Part shown: piece by piece, positions 51,031 to 63,393 of the stretch | Position numbering within the stretch: position 1 is the first letter of the stretch | Layout: every line of letters starts with the position of its first letter | From: Mya arenaria | Taxonomy: Eukaryota; Mollusca; Bivalvia; Myida; Myidae | Reading direction: 5' to 3' | Assembly (NCBI RefSeq): GCF_026914265.1 | Contig: NC_069130.1 | Span: forward strand, 14,031,886-14,095,885 | DNA length: 64,000 bases | Notes under the pieces: model-generated | Database searches by the model: none | Seen by the model: only the letters and a program-made list of their open reading frames with translations | Told to the model about the DNA's origin: nothing | Program-made: the position numbers and the translations under genes

Positions 51031-52249
51031 ATTAATTTTGTTGAAATTACTTTATTTATTAAAACCATTTTGGGGACGATAGTACTCAGTGCTTATTCGT
51101 ATTCTAAGAAATCGTATGACAGTCCAAACGTACTGATGCTGTACTAAACCTATCACAGCTAAGTCAGTGTTTAACACTGCCTTGTGGGTGAATGTAAAGG
51201 TCAAATATACTACATTTCGGACAACCGCCTGACTCTGTCGCTAGGAAACAAGCTCCCTCCCACGGACGAAATATTATACATGCTACATGGACTTTATAAA
51301 TATGGACAAAATAATATATACTAGAAAGTATTTTATTTTAATTTTGGGTAAGAATGCTTACAGGTTCAATGTGTTCGTACGCAAAATAGGACGCTTTGTA
51401 CCATGAGAGCTTTTTACGAAAGCAAAACATTATTAATAGCGTAGCGCTTTTAACCCATCCCGAATACGTAAGAGGCATTTCACACTCAATTTTAAAGAGT
51501 AAAGGTTCAACTTAAACGTTTTAATTTTAATAGTTTAGCTTTTTACTTAATTCACTTATTGTCAAACGCTTTCTTTACTCTCTTACTTTACCATTTTAGT
51601 TATTATCCTTACAAAATTTGGTAACCGTGTAAACTATACAATACTAGTTCAATAATAATAAAGTTAGGTAAGCGTGTTGATAGGCTGACCATTTAATACA
51701 AGTTCTTGTGTTAGTTGCTCCTGATTTGTGACCTTAAAAATGACAAAATTCAATAACCCACTATCTTACTTGACCAGGAATGAATTGGGTCTTAAGCTAT
51801 ACTAATATAATGAAACTTTCACTTACAAGCACATACAAAAACCCTATGTCAAGGCCTTTAAGTCAATGTACGACATACACACAACATACCAAGACACATA
51901 CAGACCACACATGTCTTTATCAATATGTGATCAGGGTACTCTCAGCACTTTGATTTCCCATTACGGCAAAAATTGACCTAGTTAGAGATATCTGTTCCTG
52001 GGCATTTCAAACCTTTGACTTGTATATATTGATTCACATAACGCTCTTCGTTATAATGCAATGAATACTGTTTCAACCAAACTCGAGTGCTTCCTAGATC
52101 ATAACTGATGAGGAAGAAAAAATGCTATTTGTGCGCTCATAAGTATAAAGCCACCATTATATGAACACGAGAACAAAGCTTACGTTCCCTCCAGTACTTG
52201 CAGTACTTTCATTTTTCAGGATGTATCATGTCGAGAACATTTCATTTGT
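51031..52249. other. AT-rich stretch, no gene seen
   Basis: No recognisable feature was found. Confidence 0.4.
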
Positions 52250-52630
52250 GGTAATATCCCGCGGTCAATTGGGGCGTTTTTATGGCCAATATGGACGTTT
52301 TGTACAGTCAATGTTCAGTAATTGACGTTTAGAACGTTCTTAGTGGACTCTCGTATCCCTACGATTATGTAAAGGAAGTGTATTACAGACAAAGAAGGAC
52401 TTTTCTTACCGCCAGATGTATGTGTTTTCTGACGTTTTCAAATGTCAAAATTGACTTATCTATATACGCTATTACGAAATAGACATGTATTTCTAATAAA
52501 GTGGACTTTTTGATGCCAGTATATGTAAGGGATATTTTCCACGGGTACTGTTATTTTAATAACGTTTCTCAAGGCCATATATTACGTTTCTTACTGCCAA
52601 TTTTATGTAACAGACGTCTATTCGAACATC
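52250..52630. repeat. Degenerate array related to 29796-30700
   Basis: Phrases such as ATGGCCAATATGGACGTTTT, ATTATGTAAAGGAAGTGTAT and TAATAAAGTGGACTTTTTGA follow the same order as the 60-bp units upstream of copy C. About six diverged units. Confidence 0.7.
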
Positions 52631-53045
52631 CCGCAATGTCCATCTTTTGAGTTATAATCTCTCGACAAGCAATGGTGTTGCTTGGGATAAGGGGACATCC
52701 AACCGCACAATCCCGTCCATATTTTTTGAGTTTATTTACAAATCCATATTTGTAGTCAAAATCTCTCACCCAGCCATGTGTTTGGCTGGAGCGAGGGGAC
52801 AAACCTTCCGCAACATCCCCATCCATCATTTTAGTTACAATTTCCCTCATGCACACGGTTTTTGCTTGGCAGGAGGTGACAACCCGTCCCCAACCTATCC
52901 GTCCATCATGTTAGCTAAAATTCCTCACACAGACACGGTGATACTTAGCAGGAGAATATACACCGCCCACACGCTCCCCGTCAATCTTTTTAATACAATC
53001 CCTATCACAGACACGTGGCAGGGTTGGATCCCGGATTTCAACTGA
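52630..53045. repeat. Degenerate tandem array, unit about 85 bp
   Basis: About four to five units with TTGGCTGGAGCGAGGGGACA, AACCTTCCGCAACATCCCCA and TCCATCATTTTAGTTACAAT. The open frames on both strands (52647-53045 and 52569-52856) follow the repeat and show its periodicity, so they are not called as genes. Confidence 0.8.
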
Positions 53046-55279
53046 GAGAAGGTGCCTGTTGGATTGCGCCCCTCCCCAAGAAACCGAAATAAATAGGTTC
53101 TTAATATGATATGGGGGCTATGGACCTCATACATGAACATTTTGGCTATTTAAAGTGTTCACTGGTTCTGATGTATCTGATACCATACCGACATGAAATC
53201 ACTTCCTCTTAAAAAAATTCGTCTGGTGCAACTCCTGTAACCGCGAGTTTTTATATCGTAATCATGTCCGCTGTAAATATTGTATAAATGAGTATCCTTT
53301 ATTCGGTATTATTCACGTCAGAACTTGCAGTCAGTATTAAATAGCAGGTATGAAAATAATGAATTTCTTTGTTCAGCTTTTCAAGTGCCTGTTTAAAAAA
53401 AGAAATATGCCTAAAACGAGTACTAGTAATCTAAATCTGGCATCTTTGTAATGGAACGAAGAAACGCAAACCAATGGAACATTCAACACATGCACTAAGA
53501 GCAACATTTCTAGTATACGTTACTAACCCCACGACAACCCACCCCTCTTGGGAAATGTCGTTCTGACATTTCAAGAAAAATATATAGCTTACCAAATATA
53601 CTAACTTATATGAAACAAATGCCGTTGGCGCACAATTACCACCATAAGATACAACTTCCTTAGCAAAAACTATCTAAGGTAATCTTATATTTTCAACTGG
53701 TAGCTATAACTAGAATATTATATCAGCATGTTTTACGCTTACTACGAGCTTAACAATGAAAATAAGGAAAATAAACTCCCTCACATTAAAGTTGATCATA
53801 TGCCTGTGATTTATCATTTAATGTCAGAGCCTGCCTGTATGGCGTAATCTGAGATAAAGACATTAATTATGTCTTTAGAATATGATGCACATAATGTAAA
53901 TATCATATTTCATTCAACCTGCACAAAAGTTCATTGAAAATGTGCACAATTGAATAATACAATATTAACATAACATTTTTTCAGTTTGTACTCAGTTTGA
54001 GGCAAACTTTATTGTTAATGTATGATTATGTAAACAACATGTTAAATCAAGTTTAAGTCTTGTTAATGTAAATTGAATATGGTGACTAGGTTATCAATGT
54101 ATTTCTACCCAACTCCTAAAATTGTAAAACTATTTAACGTAAACATCGGGAATAAAATATATATGACCCATTTTAGACACAACACAACCAAAATGTTCTT
54201 GGAGGAGCACCAATTCCACCCTGACTGCATGTAAAACACACATAAATTTCAATTATTGATTAGGGAAAACATGGCTGCATTTCTGCCCCGAAATTGCGTC
54301 TGCTCTTACACCAAAGCCTTGATCTGCCTTTGATTTAGATCGATGTCTGACCTCATTTTGCATATTTTTTTTATTAGCATGACTGTATGCAGATCACATG
54401 CCTCTATGGTATTTTGGGATTTTTGCGATGGTGAAATGAAACATTGATGTCGAAGGCCAAACTTTAACTAGGGCTTTGCTGCAGCATGGTTTGCCATCAA
54501 TATAAAACTTATGCTTGGGGATGTTTTTATTACTCACGAATGAACATATCAACTAAATAACCAGATATTTCAATGTCAATGAATGGATCTTCAAAAAGAT
54601 AAGGCCATACGTCTCGAGAATGCAATAATATTACAATCTTCTTGGACAATTTCGACCATAACACTCCCATGACCTTAGCGTCATTTCAAACGTTTGCTTA
54701 ACTAATAACTTATTCGTATATTTCGTGCGTTCATTTAGTATAAAACTCGGACGCGATTTCGCAATTTCATGCAGCGCGTTAATACCAACTGTCAACATAA
54801 TTTAAATGACCTTATAGCCTGAACCGTACACTGGTTTCGTTATCGAAAAACAATGAAGTAGTACCTGAAATGTTCTAAACAGTATTACATTTCTGCAAGA
54901 AACATAACGTATTTTTGTTTACAATGTTTTGCATTTTTATAGAAGGAACATAAAATAAATTATAATCTTACTTTATCACACAGTTTCGCATAAAATTAAC
55001 AGGTATTCCAACATGCTACACATCTTCTCACCCTTTGTCGAACGTTACAGCAAGCTATTGTCGTCTCGTATGTCAGCGACGAATACACGCAGGCATGATG
55101 AATATATATGCAAATATAAGCGGTAATTTGCATTGCTCGATAGACATCCAACCCGTTCCGTAATACGATAAGCAGGATGTTTATATCAGCTAGGTAGTTT
55201 TCTGATTTTAAGAAAACTATTTTTTTTGAATGAAAGGGAAGAGTACAATGAATCTATATTAATAGGTTATATTATGTCT
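53046..55279. other. AT-rich stretch, no gene seen
   Basis: No open frame above 60 codons and no structural repeat was recognised. Confidence 0.45.
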
Positions 55280-55644
55280 TAAAGGGACTAGACACCAGAT
55301 GGTTCAAAAAACGGCAAATACATTATTTCCTCAAAAAAAGCCTAGAATTGTCAATAAGATCCAGATTGGAGCTGATAATACATCATTTTACATGATTAAA
55401 AGAATATTTTGTAGCTGTCTCAGCTGAGTGTACCTGTACATACATATACGGACGCTATTTTTAATGTACTGTTTTAACGTGGTAGACACCCCCGGTAAAA
55501 CTTGAATTTGAAACATACGCAAAAACTGCGAATGATACACGTGTAGTAAGCGATGTGATACATCAGCAAGTAAGATTCAATGAGTTGTACACAATGCTTT
55601 GACAATATTCTTTTTTTTTCTTGCAATAGTGCCATGTCCCTTTA
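55280..55644. mobile_element. MITE-like element ending in TTAA, copy 1
   Basis: It starts TTAAAGGGACTAGACACC and ends GTGCCATGTCCCTTTAA, imperfect inverted ends with TTAA at the extremes. The interior (CGGCAAATACATTATTTC, CTAGAATTGTCAATA, GATAATACAT) is shared in reverse complement with 62942-63393. There is no transposase. TTAA ends suggest piggyBac-type mobilisation, which is inference. Confidence 0.8.
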
Positions 55645-58600
55645 AACATATGTTACGCTTTAAAATGCTCGAAACTGTTATCTGATATTTTAGCGGGATA
55701 TTATATACAATGGATTTGAAAGGATTAATTTAGTTTTCGAGTTTTATTCTCTATTTTAATCATATGATATTGTTCTTTTTCGAATGAAAAATCAAGATAT
55801 ACGAATTATACAGACTTAAAAGCAAATTACACTTAAAGAATAGGTTGAGCACCAAGATATAACACAATAGGTTTTAGCCCTTCTAATGCGTCATAGTGAC
55901 GTCAGTGTCGTATGTAATCAAGAACAAACCTAAAGACAACGTAGTTTAAATTTGAAATACATAATTTATAATAACTTTTTTGAGTATTAAAAGAAGAGAA
56001 TTGTTTGCCATCAAAAAGAGATAAACATGCATATGTACTAACTTCCAGGATCAATTTCCTTTCGTTTGAGGGCGATTATCAAATAAAACGCTTTGTTAAG
56101 TTTATATACCTTCTTGACTTCAGTCAAAAGCATACTGTTTCCATGTTTTGCTTTACCTTCTATTCCGAATAAAAGTTTCCTTCTACCTAAAGGATGAATA
56201 ACAAAAAAATAACAGGCGCTCATAACGGTATCTAAAACATTAAAAAAGAGCCAAGATTAATAAGAGTTATTTTTAAGTTATAACTATATATAAGTCAAAT
56301 GTGTAGGTATCGTAGGGAAAAGAAATCAACTGTAGGTCGAGTTGGTGTTGTGTTTAGCAGTAGTGCTGTTGTTGTAGTTTTTTTTTTGTTTTGTTTTTTT
56401 TTGGGGGGGGGGTATAATCTGATTAGGCTCATTAAGGAACACTTCAATGTGCTTTAAACAATTCAAAAAGAGCGTTATATTTTAATTCTCAATAAAAGAT
56501 TTTAGAGATTTAAGCTAACTTGTTTGTACACATTTAGGCGATTTGAGGACACTCGCATAAACAAAACCAGACAATTGACGACAATATACTCAACAACTCG
56601 GCCAATATCGACCAAACTCGGCCAATATTAACAAACTCGGCAAAAATATGTTTCCTCCGTTTTGATTGGCCATACATATCGCGAAAAATAGGATTTGAGA
56701 GGTATATACCATTTTCATTGGCTGTCGAAACTCGCCTTATATGAAAAACATGCTAGAAATAAGGTAGCACTTTTGTTTTCCGTTTTCTGACTGTTTTGAA
56801 AATGTTGTGTTTTGTTTAAACATATTTGGAATTACTATCCTATTAAATATTTCAACCACTTTGTACGGTTTGATATTACAGTTGTATTTAACCCGTTGAT
56901 GGCTTTTACGACTACTATGTTTTTGTACACCGACAAAATGAACCACAATGGTAAAAAATCATTCAGAGCTCCACGGCAATTTTTACCGAAAACAACGTCG
57001 GATGTATTTGAACAGTTTGCATACTCAAAAAGATTTACTGATTTTTTTACCCCACCCATGCCTCAAAATTATTCAACAAACTAGTGTGGTCCTCATCTTT
57101 ACCTGGAAATCGACCTGTCTTCAAGCAATACTGACTGGTCTTTGAAAGTAAGATGACTGAATAATAATGTATCATGAAACACACTCTTAAATTAAGAAAA
57201 ATGTTTTATATCCATAAGTAATCTCAGAAAAACTATATTTTCACTCGTGGCTTCACGTAATACTTTTAGCACAGGGCTTAGCGCAGAGCTTCTATTCTGA
57301 TAAAACGTTTTTAGAATTAATTTCAAAACATGTATACAAACACAAACTTCCAAGGTCAATATGATGCACAATAAAGTCATCATTTTATGACAACGTGAAC
57401 TAGAATAGATCTCACCGCCTACTTCCATGACAAATTTAATTATATACGTTTAATACTGTCAACACTCTAACAGTCGCAGTATCAAATATTAATTATCATA
57501 TTGCATAAATACCACGAGATGCATTTATATGCACGTCCTCTGAATCGCATTTTAGAAAACACTGCAATTGTACACTTTGCAAAAAAGTATGATATCATAT
57601 TTCCAATGTAATCAGAAATGTATTCCAATGGTTTTGGTACTTAAAAGACATTATACGAGTAGTTGTTTTGTCTTTATCATCTTATTTTGAAGTCCATTAA
57701 AGCGTCCAATTTCTCGTAAATTAAGAGTTTTCATTTGTTTTTATAAGTGTTTAGCCATACAAAACTTTAAAAAGGAAGCTGGAAGGACTCCAGAACACAA
57801 GTCAAAGGATTTAATGAAATAAAAATCGAATAAACCACGCTATTTACTTATCAAAGGTTATCGTCCAAATGTCAATATGGAAGAGTCAAAAAACGCAATA
57901 TAATAATAACAAGCGAGCTAATAGCAATGCGTAAATATATACCGAATTAGTCAGTACATACCTGAAATATATAAAGAACACTAGTCACAGGATTAAATTA
58001 ATTACTAAGATAAAACAATTCAGGAAGTTCACTCAGCAAAGGAAATCGTTCAAGTGTGCTGCGCACGAGTAAAAATCCGTCATCAGAGACTGAGATCACT
58101 AGGCATAACAATTATAGTAAATTAAAGTAAAAGTAACAATAAGTCATACAAAATGATAGTAAAATTAGATTAGATACGCCCAAAAATACCTGCGTTTCCG
58201 GTTACCCGACTGACTGAAAACAAAACATTCTGACAAACATTTTCTCGAAATGTCCTGTTAAATGACTAGAAATATGGTATTTAATTATAACCCGGGCCGC
58301 CGTATGCAGTATCGTTTACTTGTCCATTTGACCTCTTTAACCCTTTTACGCAATGTTTTAAATTTTTCACGTATTAAGGTATAAATTGATTTGATAGTTA
58401 AATTGCTCTAATGTAACAATAAAACACACTTAAATTTTTTAAAGTTCTTCAAGTTACAAACACAATGGCTTGTTGAGGTTTTCAAATTACTAACTGTATG
58501 CGTTGCATTTATATTATAAACTAAAGGCACGCCTTAAAATCAACGATTTTTATTAGAAACACTCTTGATACAAAGCGTGTATTTTTTAAAAACGAAAACG

Positions 58601-59746
58601 ACTTAAGTTTGATAGAGTGTATGCGAGGTAAAAGGTTAACGTCATACTAATGGTAAAACTAATGCGTGACATACATAATTTTCTTAAAGTATCGTTGAAG
58701 AAACAACACGACAGCATGATAGTTCAGTTGTATACCCGCATATATATCAGCAGCATCTCCATACACATGCATATCGTGCATTTACTTGGGGAAAACTTAT
58801 TCAAATCATTCAATGGGTCACACATGCCTCTTTCCGTTTGCATAGCTACTGTCGTGAAGTAATTGTGCATGAACGAAATTTAGTTCCCTGCGATCAACTT
58901 GAAATTATAAATCCAAACTTGACAAACTCCTCAAATTGTGTAAATCATTTTATCCTGTCACTTGCATACATATCGATCCAATAAGAAGGTGCCGTGTAAA
59001 TTTAAGTTTATTAGGAAAGTCGACCACGTGATGTGTATCTACAGTCAGGTGGTCATGTGACCGCGAAAACGAACTTCTTTTCTATATTCTGCAATGTCAC
59101 AGGAACAACACAAATATTCATTCTGTTTCAGTATCTTATCAATTGACCACCGCCAGCCGCCCTAAGCAATCACTCGTCCATAAAGTCCCATCATTGTGAA
59201 AAAAATGACACTGGCAAAACAATCGACCTGAAAATCTACATGTGATGTAAACATCTTACCCCACCCACAAATGCTGGAAACTGTGAAACAGCATTCAACG
59301 ATACTCGTCGATAGTTTAATCCATTTCTGTGGTGTATGACAAAATCTCACTTACAACAGGAATGAATGATCTCTTTGCCGGTGCAGTTCTGAACATCCAA
59401 TATTATCACTCGTAACTCGTGGTCTTGAGTCTTGACCCGTGTACTCTACGCTGTGACTTGCGGAATAATTGTTACATCATCGGATATTGTTTGGAGACTG
59501 ATCCATGTTTATGCAAGTTTAAAAGTTTTTTTATGTGGAATTGATATTGACGTATTAAAATGCAATGACTTTGAATATAAACGTGTTGAAAAAAATGAAC
59601 AGTTTTGAGAACTATTTCGGGGGCGATTTAAACATGGATACCGAGTGTGATGACGTCAGCAGGGAAAAACAGTCCCCCCCCTTATTTGAAAGATACTTAA
59701 TAATTTTAAGGTTATTATACTGTTTAATTAAACAGGATAAATATAA
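55645..59746. other. AT-rich stretch, no gene seen
   Basis: It includes a T-run followed by a G-run at 56377-56412 and ACTCGGCCAATAT phrases at 56590-56640 shared with about 40.9 kb. The overlapping frames at 56812-57145 and other short frames are unrecognised. Confidence 0.4.
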
Positions 59747-59866
59747 TACTAGGTTAGTGCCGTGGATGGAGAAATTTTATCTGGCAAGGCGGAAGAATTT
59801 ATCGGGTGAGCTGAATATCCGCAGCCGAGACAGATAAACTTCCTCCATCCATGGCACTACCCTAGT
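59747..59866. repeat. Inverted repeat, about 38-bp arms
   Basis: The left arm ATACTAGGTTAGTGCCGTGG continuing ATGGAGAAATTTTATCTG is inverted on the right (CAGATAAACTTCCTCCATCC continuing ATGGCACTACCCTAGTAT) with four to five mismatches. The loop is about 45 nt. The 90-codon frame that runs into it (59565-59837) is not recognised. Confidence 0.85.
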
Positions 59867-60088
59867 ATTCTCTATAAACATTGCATATACTCATGAGATA
59901 TTCATCTTTGAAGGATAGTAGTTTCCAGAATGTATTTCTAGGTCAATAAAACGCATGCATTTAAAGAAAACAACACAAGGATAAGAGTAAAAAATGAAAA
60001 TAGAGTATATTAATGTTAATAGTACAGTGTCGACATATAGCACTGATTGATTGATGCCAAATAATATTTATGAAGGTATCTTAATTCC

Positions 60089-60750
60089 AAGCACTCATAG
60101 GTCACGAACACTTCTAGAGACAGTGTTATTTTTTCAGCAGCAGTTCCGTATCCCCGAACCTAAGCGTATTCTCCGACGTTTGATTTTCAAATGGAATTCC
60201 CCTGCTACTATCAAGATTGATAGCCTTGAGCAAAACGTATTCGGGGTCTGTTCTTCATTCGGTATTCAGACGTGTCATCCTATAGACGGATGTAGTGTGT
60301 ATTTGATGAAGCGGTATGCGCGTCCTAGTTATCAGTTAGTCCACTCCCACATGTTCGTTCACCCGCACGTATAATTTGCAACAATTACATACCTAACACA
60401 TTCTTCTTTTCTAAATCTTGTTTGTCGGCTGTGTGTTTTTTCTATGAAACTACATATACACTGCTACCGTAGACGTGTGAATCAGGGAATTTTGATCAAG
60501 GAACATTCCCCAGCATATTCTTGTTTACCGAGAAACAATATGGCATCCGTTATTTTCCAACCAATGATGTCCAATACCAATACTTTATGATTTACGGAAA
60601 TAAAAAGGCGGGGTTGTGTTGAAACTTGATGACACCATATACAAGTCCGGAATCTCGCCCTTCTCCATCTCCCCTGAACGTGAACTGCCGACCAGAATAA
60701 GGCCTTAACGGCAATTATGATGAATAAGACGGTCAATTGGTTCATTTAAC
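60089..60750 (-). pseudogene. HSPA12-like copy E, decayed last-exon fragment
   Basis: Read on the minus strand, blocks align with exon 4 of C and D but with many changes and gaps. On the plus strand the matching phrases are CACTCATAGGTCACG (end of the coding region), GTTCCGTATCCCCGAACCTA, CGTTCACCCGCACGTATAAT, GGCGGGGTTGTGTTGAAAC, CCCCTGAACGT followed by CCGACCAGAATAA, and CGGTCAATTGGTTCATTTAA. Their order is the same as in C. No open frame survives, and exons 1-3 and the 5' part of exon 4 are not found upstream. It is the oldest visible member of the cluster. Confidence 0.82.
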
Positions 60751-62740
60751 TATTTCCGAAAAACGAATGAAGAAAAATGAATTTTGTAGATACGAATTCG
60801 TGCTCCTTTCACATACATTAAGGCCTCTCTACGTTTAAGAGTAATTAAACTCAACAAGGTTTTCCAAATTGATTAGTCATTAAGAATTCCAGTTTGCATT
60901 CCTATGTTGGGATATAAATAAAAAGAAGCTTTGATGTTTTTTATCGCATTCAAACAAGTATAATAATAACTAACAAATGAATTGAAGGATGAATTGGATT
61001 TTCGCAATCTGCCATTTTTTAACGTATGAAGACTCATTTTCATAAAGGTTTTAAGAATTATTAATTAGTAAGGTGCCCGCTGTTTTGCCTATAGAAACAA
61101 TTTCAGAAATCTAATTATAAACAATTGTGTTGCTTTAAATATATTCAAATTCAATAAAAATACTCAGCAGAGTTTCGCCTTTACAAACTCTTCCAGAGAT
61201 CACATGTATATTTTTCACTTAACTTGCACTTTATAGACAAAATTATATGATAAATACCTACGCGTCAGCTGTCGTGTCAAATAGTTATTATAAGTATGAT
61301 GTAGAAAACCTTTACAACTGTATTTACAGACATTATCTCCGACACCAGAGTTATAAAATAAATTTAAGTATTTTAATGAAAAAAAGCATGTAGAATGTAT
61401 TTTCAAATATAGAAGTCACATGCACAAGTAGAAATTTTCTCGAAAATAGCTTTGTAAAACGTCTTAATTATATACAGTTACAGATATAGTGGCATACGTA
61501 TGTGAATGCACATGCGCATTGTCACACTGATCGTCCGGTAAGCTATTATTATGAATCACTCAAATGTAATAAACGTTTCGCGAATACTTCATAAATAACT
61601 GCACTTTTTACTTCCTGTCCGGAGAAACAGGCACTATAACAGTTTTCTATGAAAAAACACAATTAGCCTAAGTAATATTGCAAGTCGTCATGATTTGTAA
61701 AAAGGAATGTCGATATTAATCAGGTTCATGTTAATCTCTGGAAAACAGTTTTGACTATTGCATAATGCCAAATTTCATCAGAAAGGGATTGATCTCCTGT
61801 AAAATGTGGTATATTTGAGAAAAAGGAATCCTGTAAATTAAATATGATGTGCGTTTTCGAGGAAGGAGTACTTTTTTATTGCGACAAAGACTTTGGATAA
61901 AATCAGTATTCCATGCCCAGTTTCGTAGAATGCAGATGATAAAAAGTAATGCAATAGGAGTGTGACAAATACTATTGAAATTTTGTTTTATAGATATTTT
62001 CATAATGAAGCATAATCGTTTGCACGTTGTTTATTTCTTGAAGCTCATCAAAATATACTTCATGTAATTGAACTTGTTGACGACAGAACCAAAAGGATTA
62101 TAAAAAGTACACAATGCATTCAAAACATGGAACCAGAAAGAGTTCAAACAAAGCATTGTAAAAGATATGAATATTGATTTACTTCCTTGATTGTTGAATA
62201 GTATGCATGAACTGATTAATTCATTTTAAGTATGGAACATTTAAGAACTAATTAAAAATTACTTCAATACGGTTTAAAACAGCTAATTGTTTTTTTTTCA
62301 AAACCTATCAATAGAAAAAACAAGTCGGTTTAAAGCTTAAACAAAAAGGTTACTTCAACAATCCTTCCAAATAACTCACAACTTGATTTGCTCCACAATA
62401 TTTGTGATCGATACTTGATTGCGGCAAATGATCTACTTTTTTATATCAATTTGTTAAGAGGTCGAATGCCTGAATTGGTTAATAAACTCTAGGAATTTGA
62501 TACGATCAAGTGTATGTTTGGTAAGACACCTTAACGGTTTAAAAAGCAAAATGAAATGAACCACAATATAGTTGAAATTTAAAATTATCAGGACACTTTA
62601 AACCACTATATAGTTGATAACTAATAATAGTCTCATTACGGTTCAGTTCCTCAAGTCAAAGGTTCGTTTAATGGGATTTTTCTAATGATAATATTTGAGA
62701 CATGAGTGAACAGCGCCACAGGGAAGCATCGGGTTTTAAT
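60751..62740. other. AT-rich stretch, no gene seen
   Basis: I looked here for the missing 5' exons of copy E on the minus strand and found none. Short frames at 61215-61406 and 61755-62003 are unrecognised. Confidence 0.45.
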
Positions 62741-62815
62741 GACGACGACGACGATGACGATGATGACGATGACGACGACGACGACGATGACGACGACGAT
62801 GATGATGATGATGAA

Positions 62816-62900
<85 letters not shown>

Positions 62901-62901
62901 G
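62741..62901. repeat. (GAC)n/(GAT)n microsatellite
   Basis: Over 50 trinucleotides, mixed GAC and GAT in the left third and pure GAT to the right. It gives false poly-aspartate and poly-methionine frames. Confidence 0.95.
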
Positions 62902-62941
62902 TTAAATGATGAAAACTATTTGTGGAGCCACGATGATAGTT

Positions 62942-63393
62942 TTAAAGGAACTAGACACCCGATAATACAACTGCAAGAAACAAATTAAAATTGAATAAAA
63001 AAACATAAAATACAACGCATTGAAACGTAATTACTGCTGTATCACATCGCTTAGGACACATGTTTTTTTTGGCAATAAATGCGTAGTTTTACATTTCGAT
63101 ATTTTCTTGGTTTGTCTACCAAGTAAATCAATGGCAATTGATGATATCGTAGGTGTATGTATCATTAATATTCATGTGACATTCACATGCTTAATACAAA
63201 ATATAAACTTGGAAACCATTATTCGCTATTTTTAAACGGGTAGTCGCAGCTGAAACAGCGACACATTACTCCTTAAATCAAGTAAATTATGTATTATCGG
63301 CCTCATTAAAGCTCGTATTGACAATTCTAGACTTGTTCTTTAGAAATAATGTATTTGCCGAGTTTGAAACCTTCTGGTGTTTAGCCCCTTTAA
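62942..63393. mobile_element. MITE-like element ending in TTAA, copy 2 (opposite orientation)
   Basis: It starts TTAAAGGAACTAGACACC and ends in CCCCTTTAA. Its reverse complement matches 55280-55644 in the segments CGGCAAATACATTATTTC and CTAGAATTGTCAATA. It is about 90 bp longer than copy 1, largely in the middle. The 71-codon frame at 63020-63235 is not a gene. Confidence 0.78.

Noticed and set aside
52647..53045. 132-codon open frame
   Set aside because: It follows a degenerate 85-bp tandem array and shows internal periodicity; the opposite strand is open too.
62702..62905. Open frame encoding a long poly-aspartate tail
   Set aside because: It is a GAC/GAT microsatellite; the shifted frame gives poly-methionine equally well, and there is no splice or promoter context.
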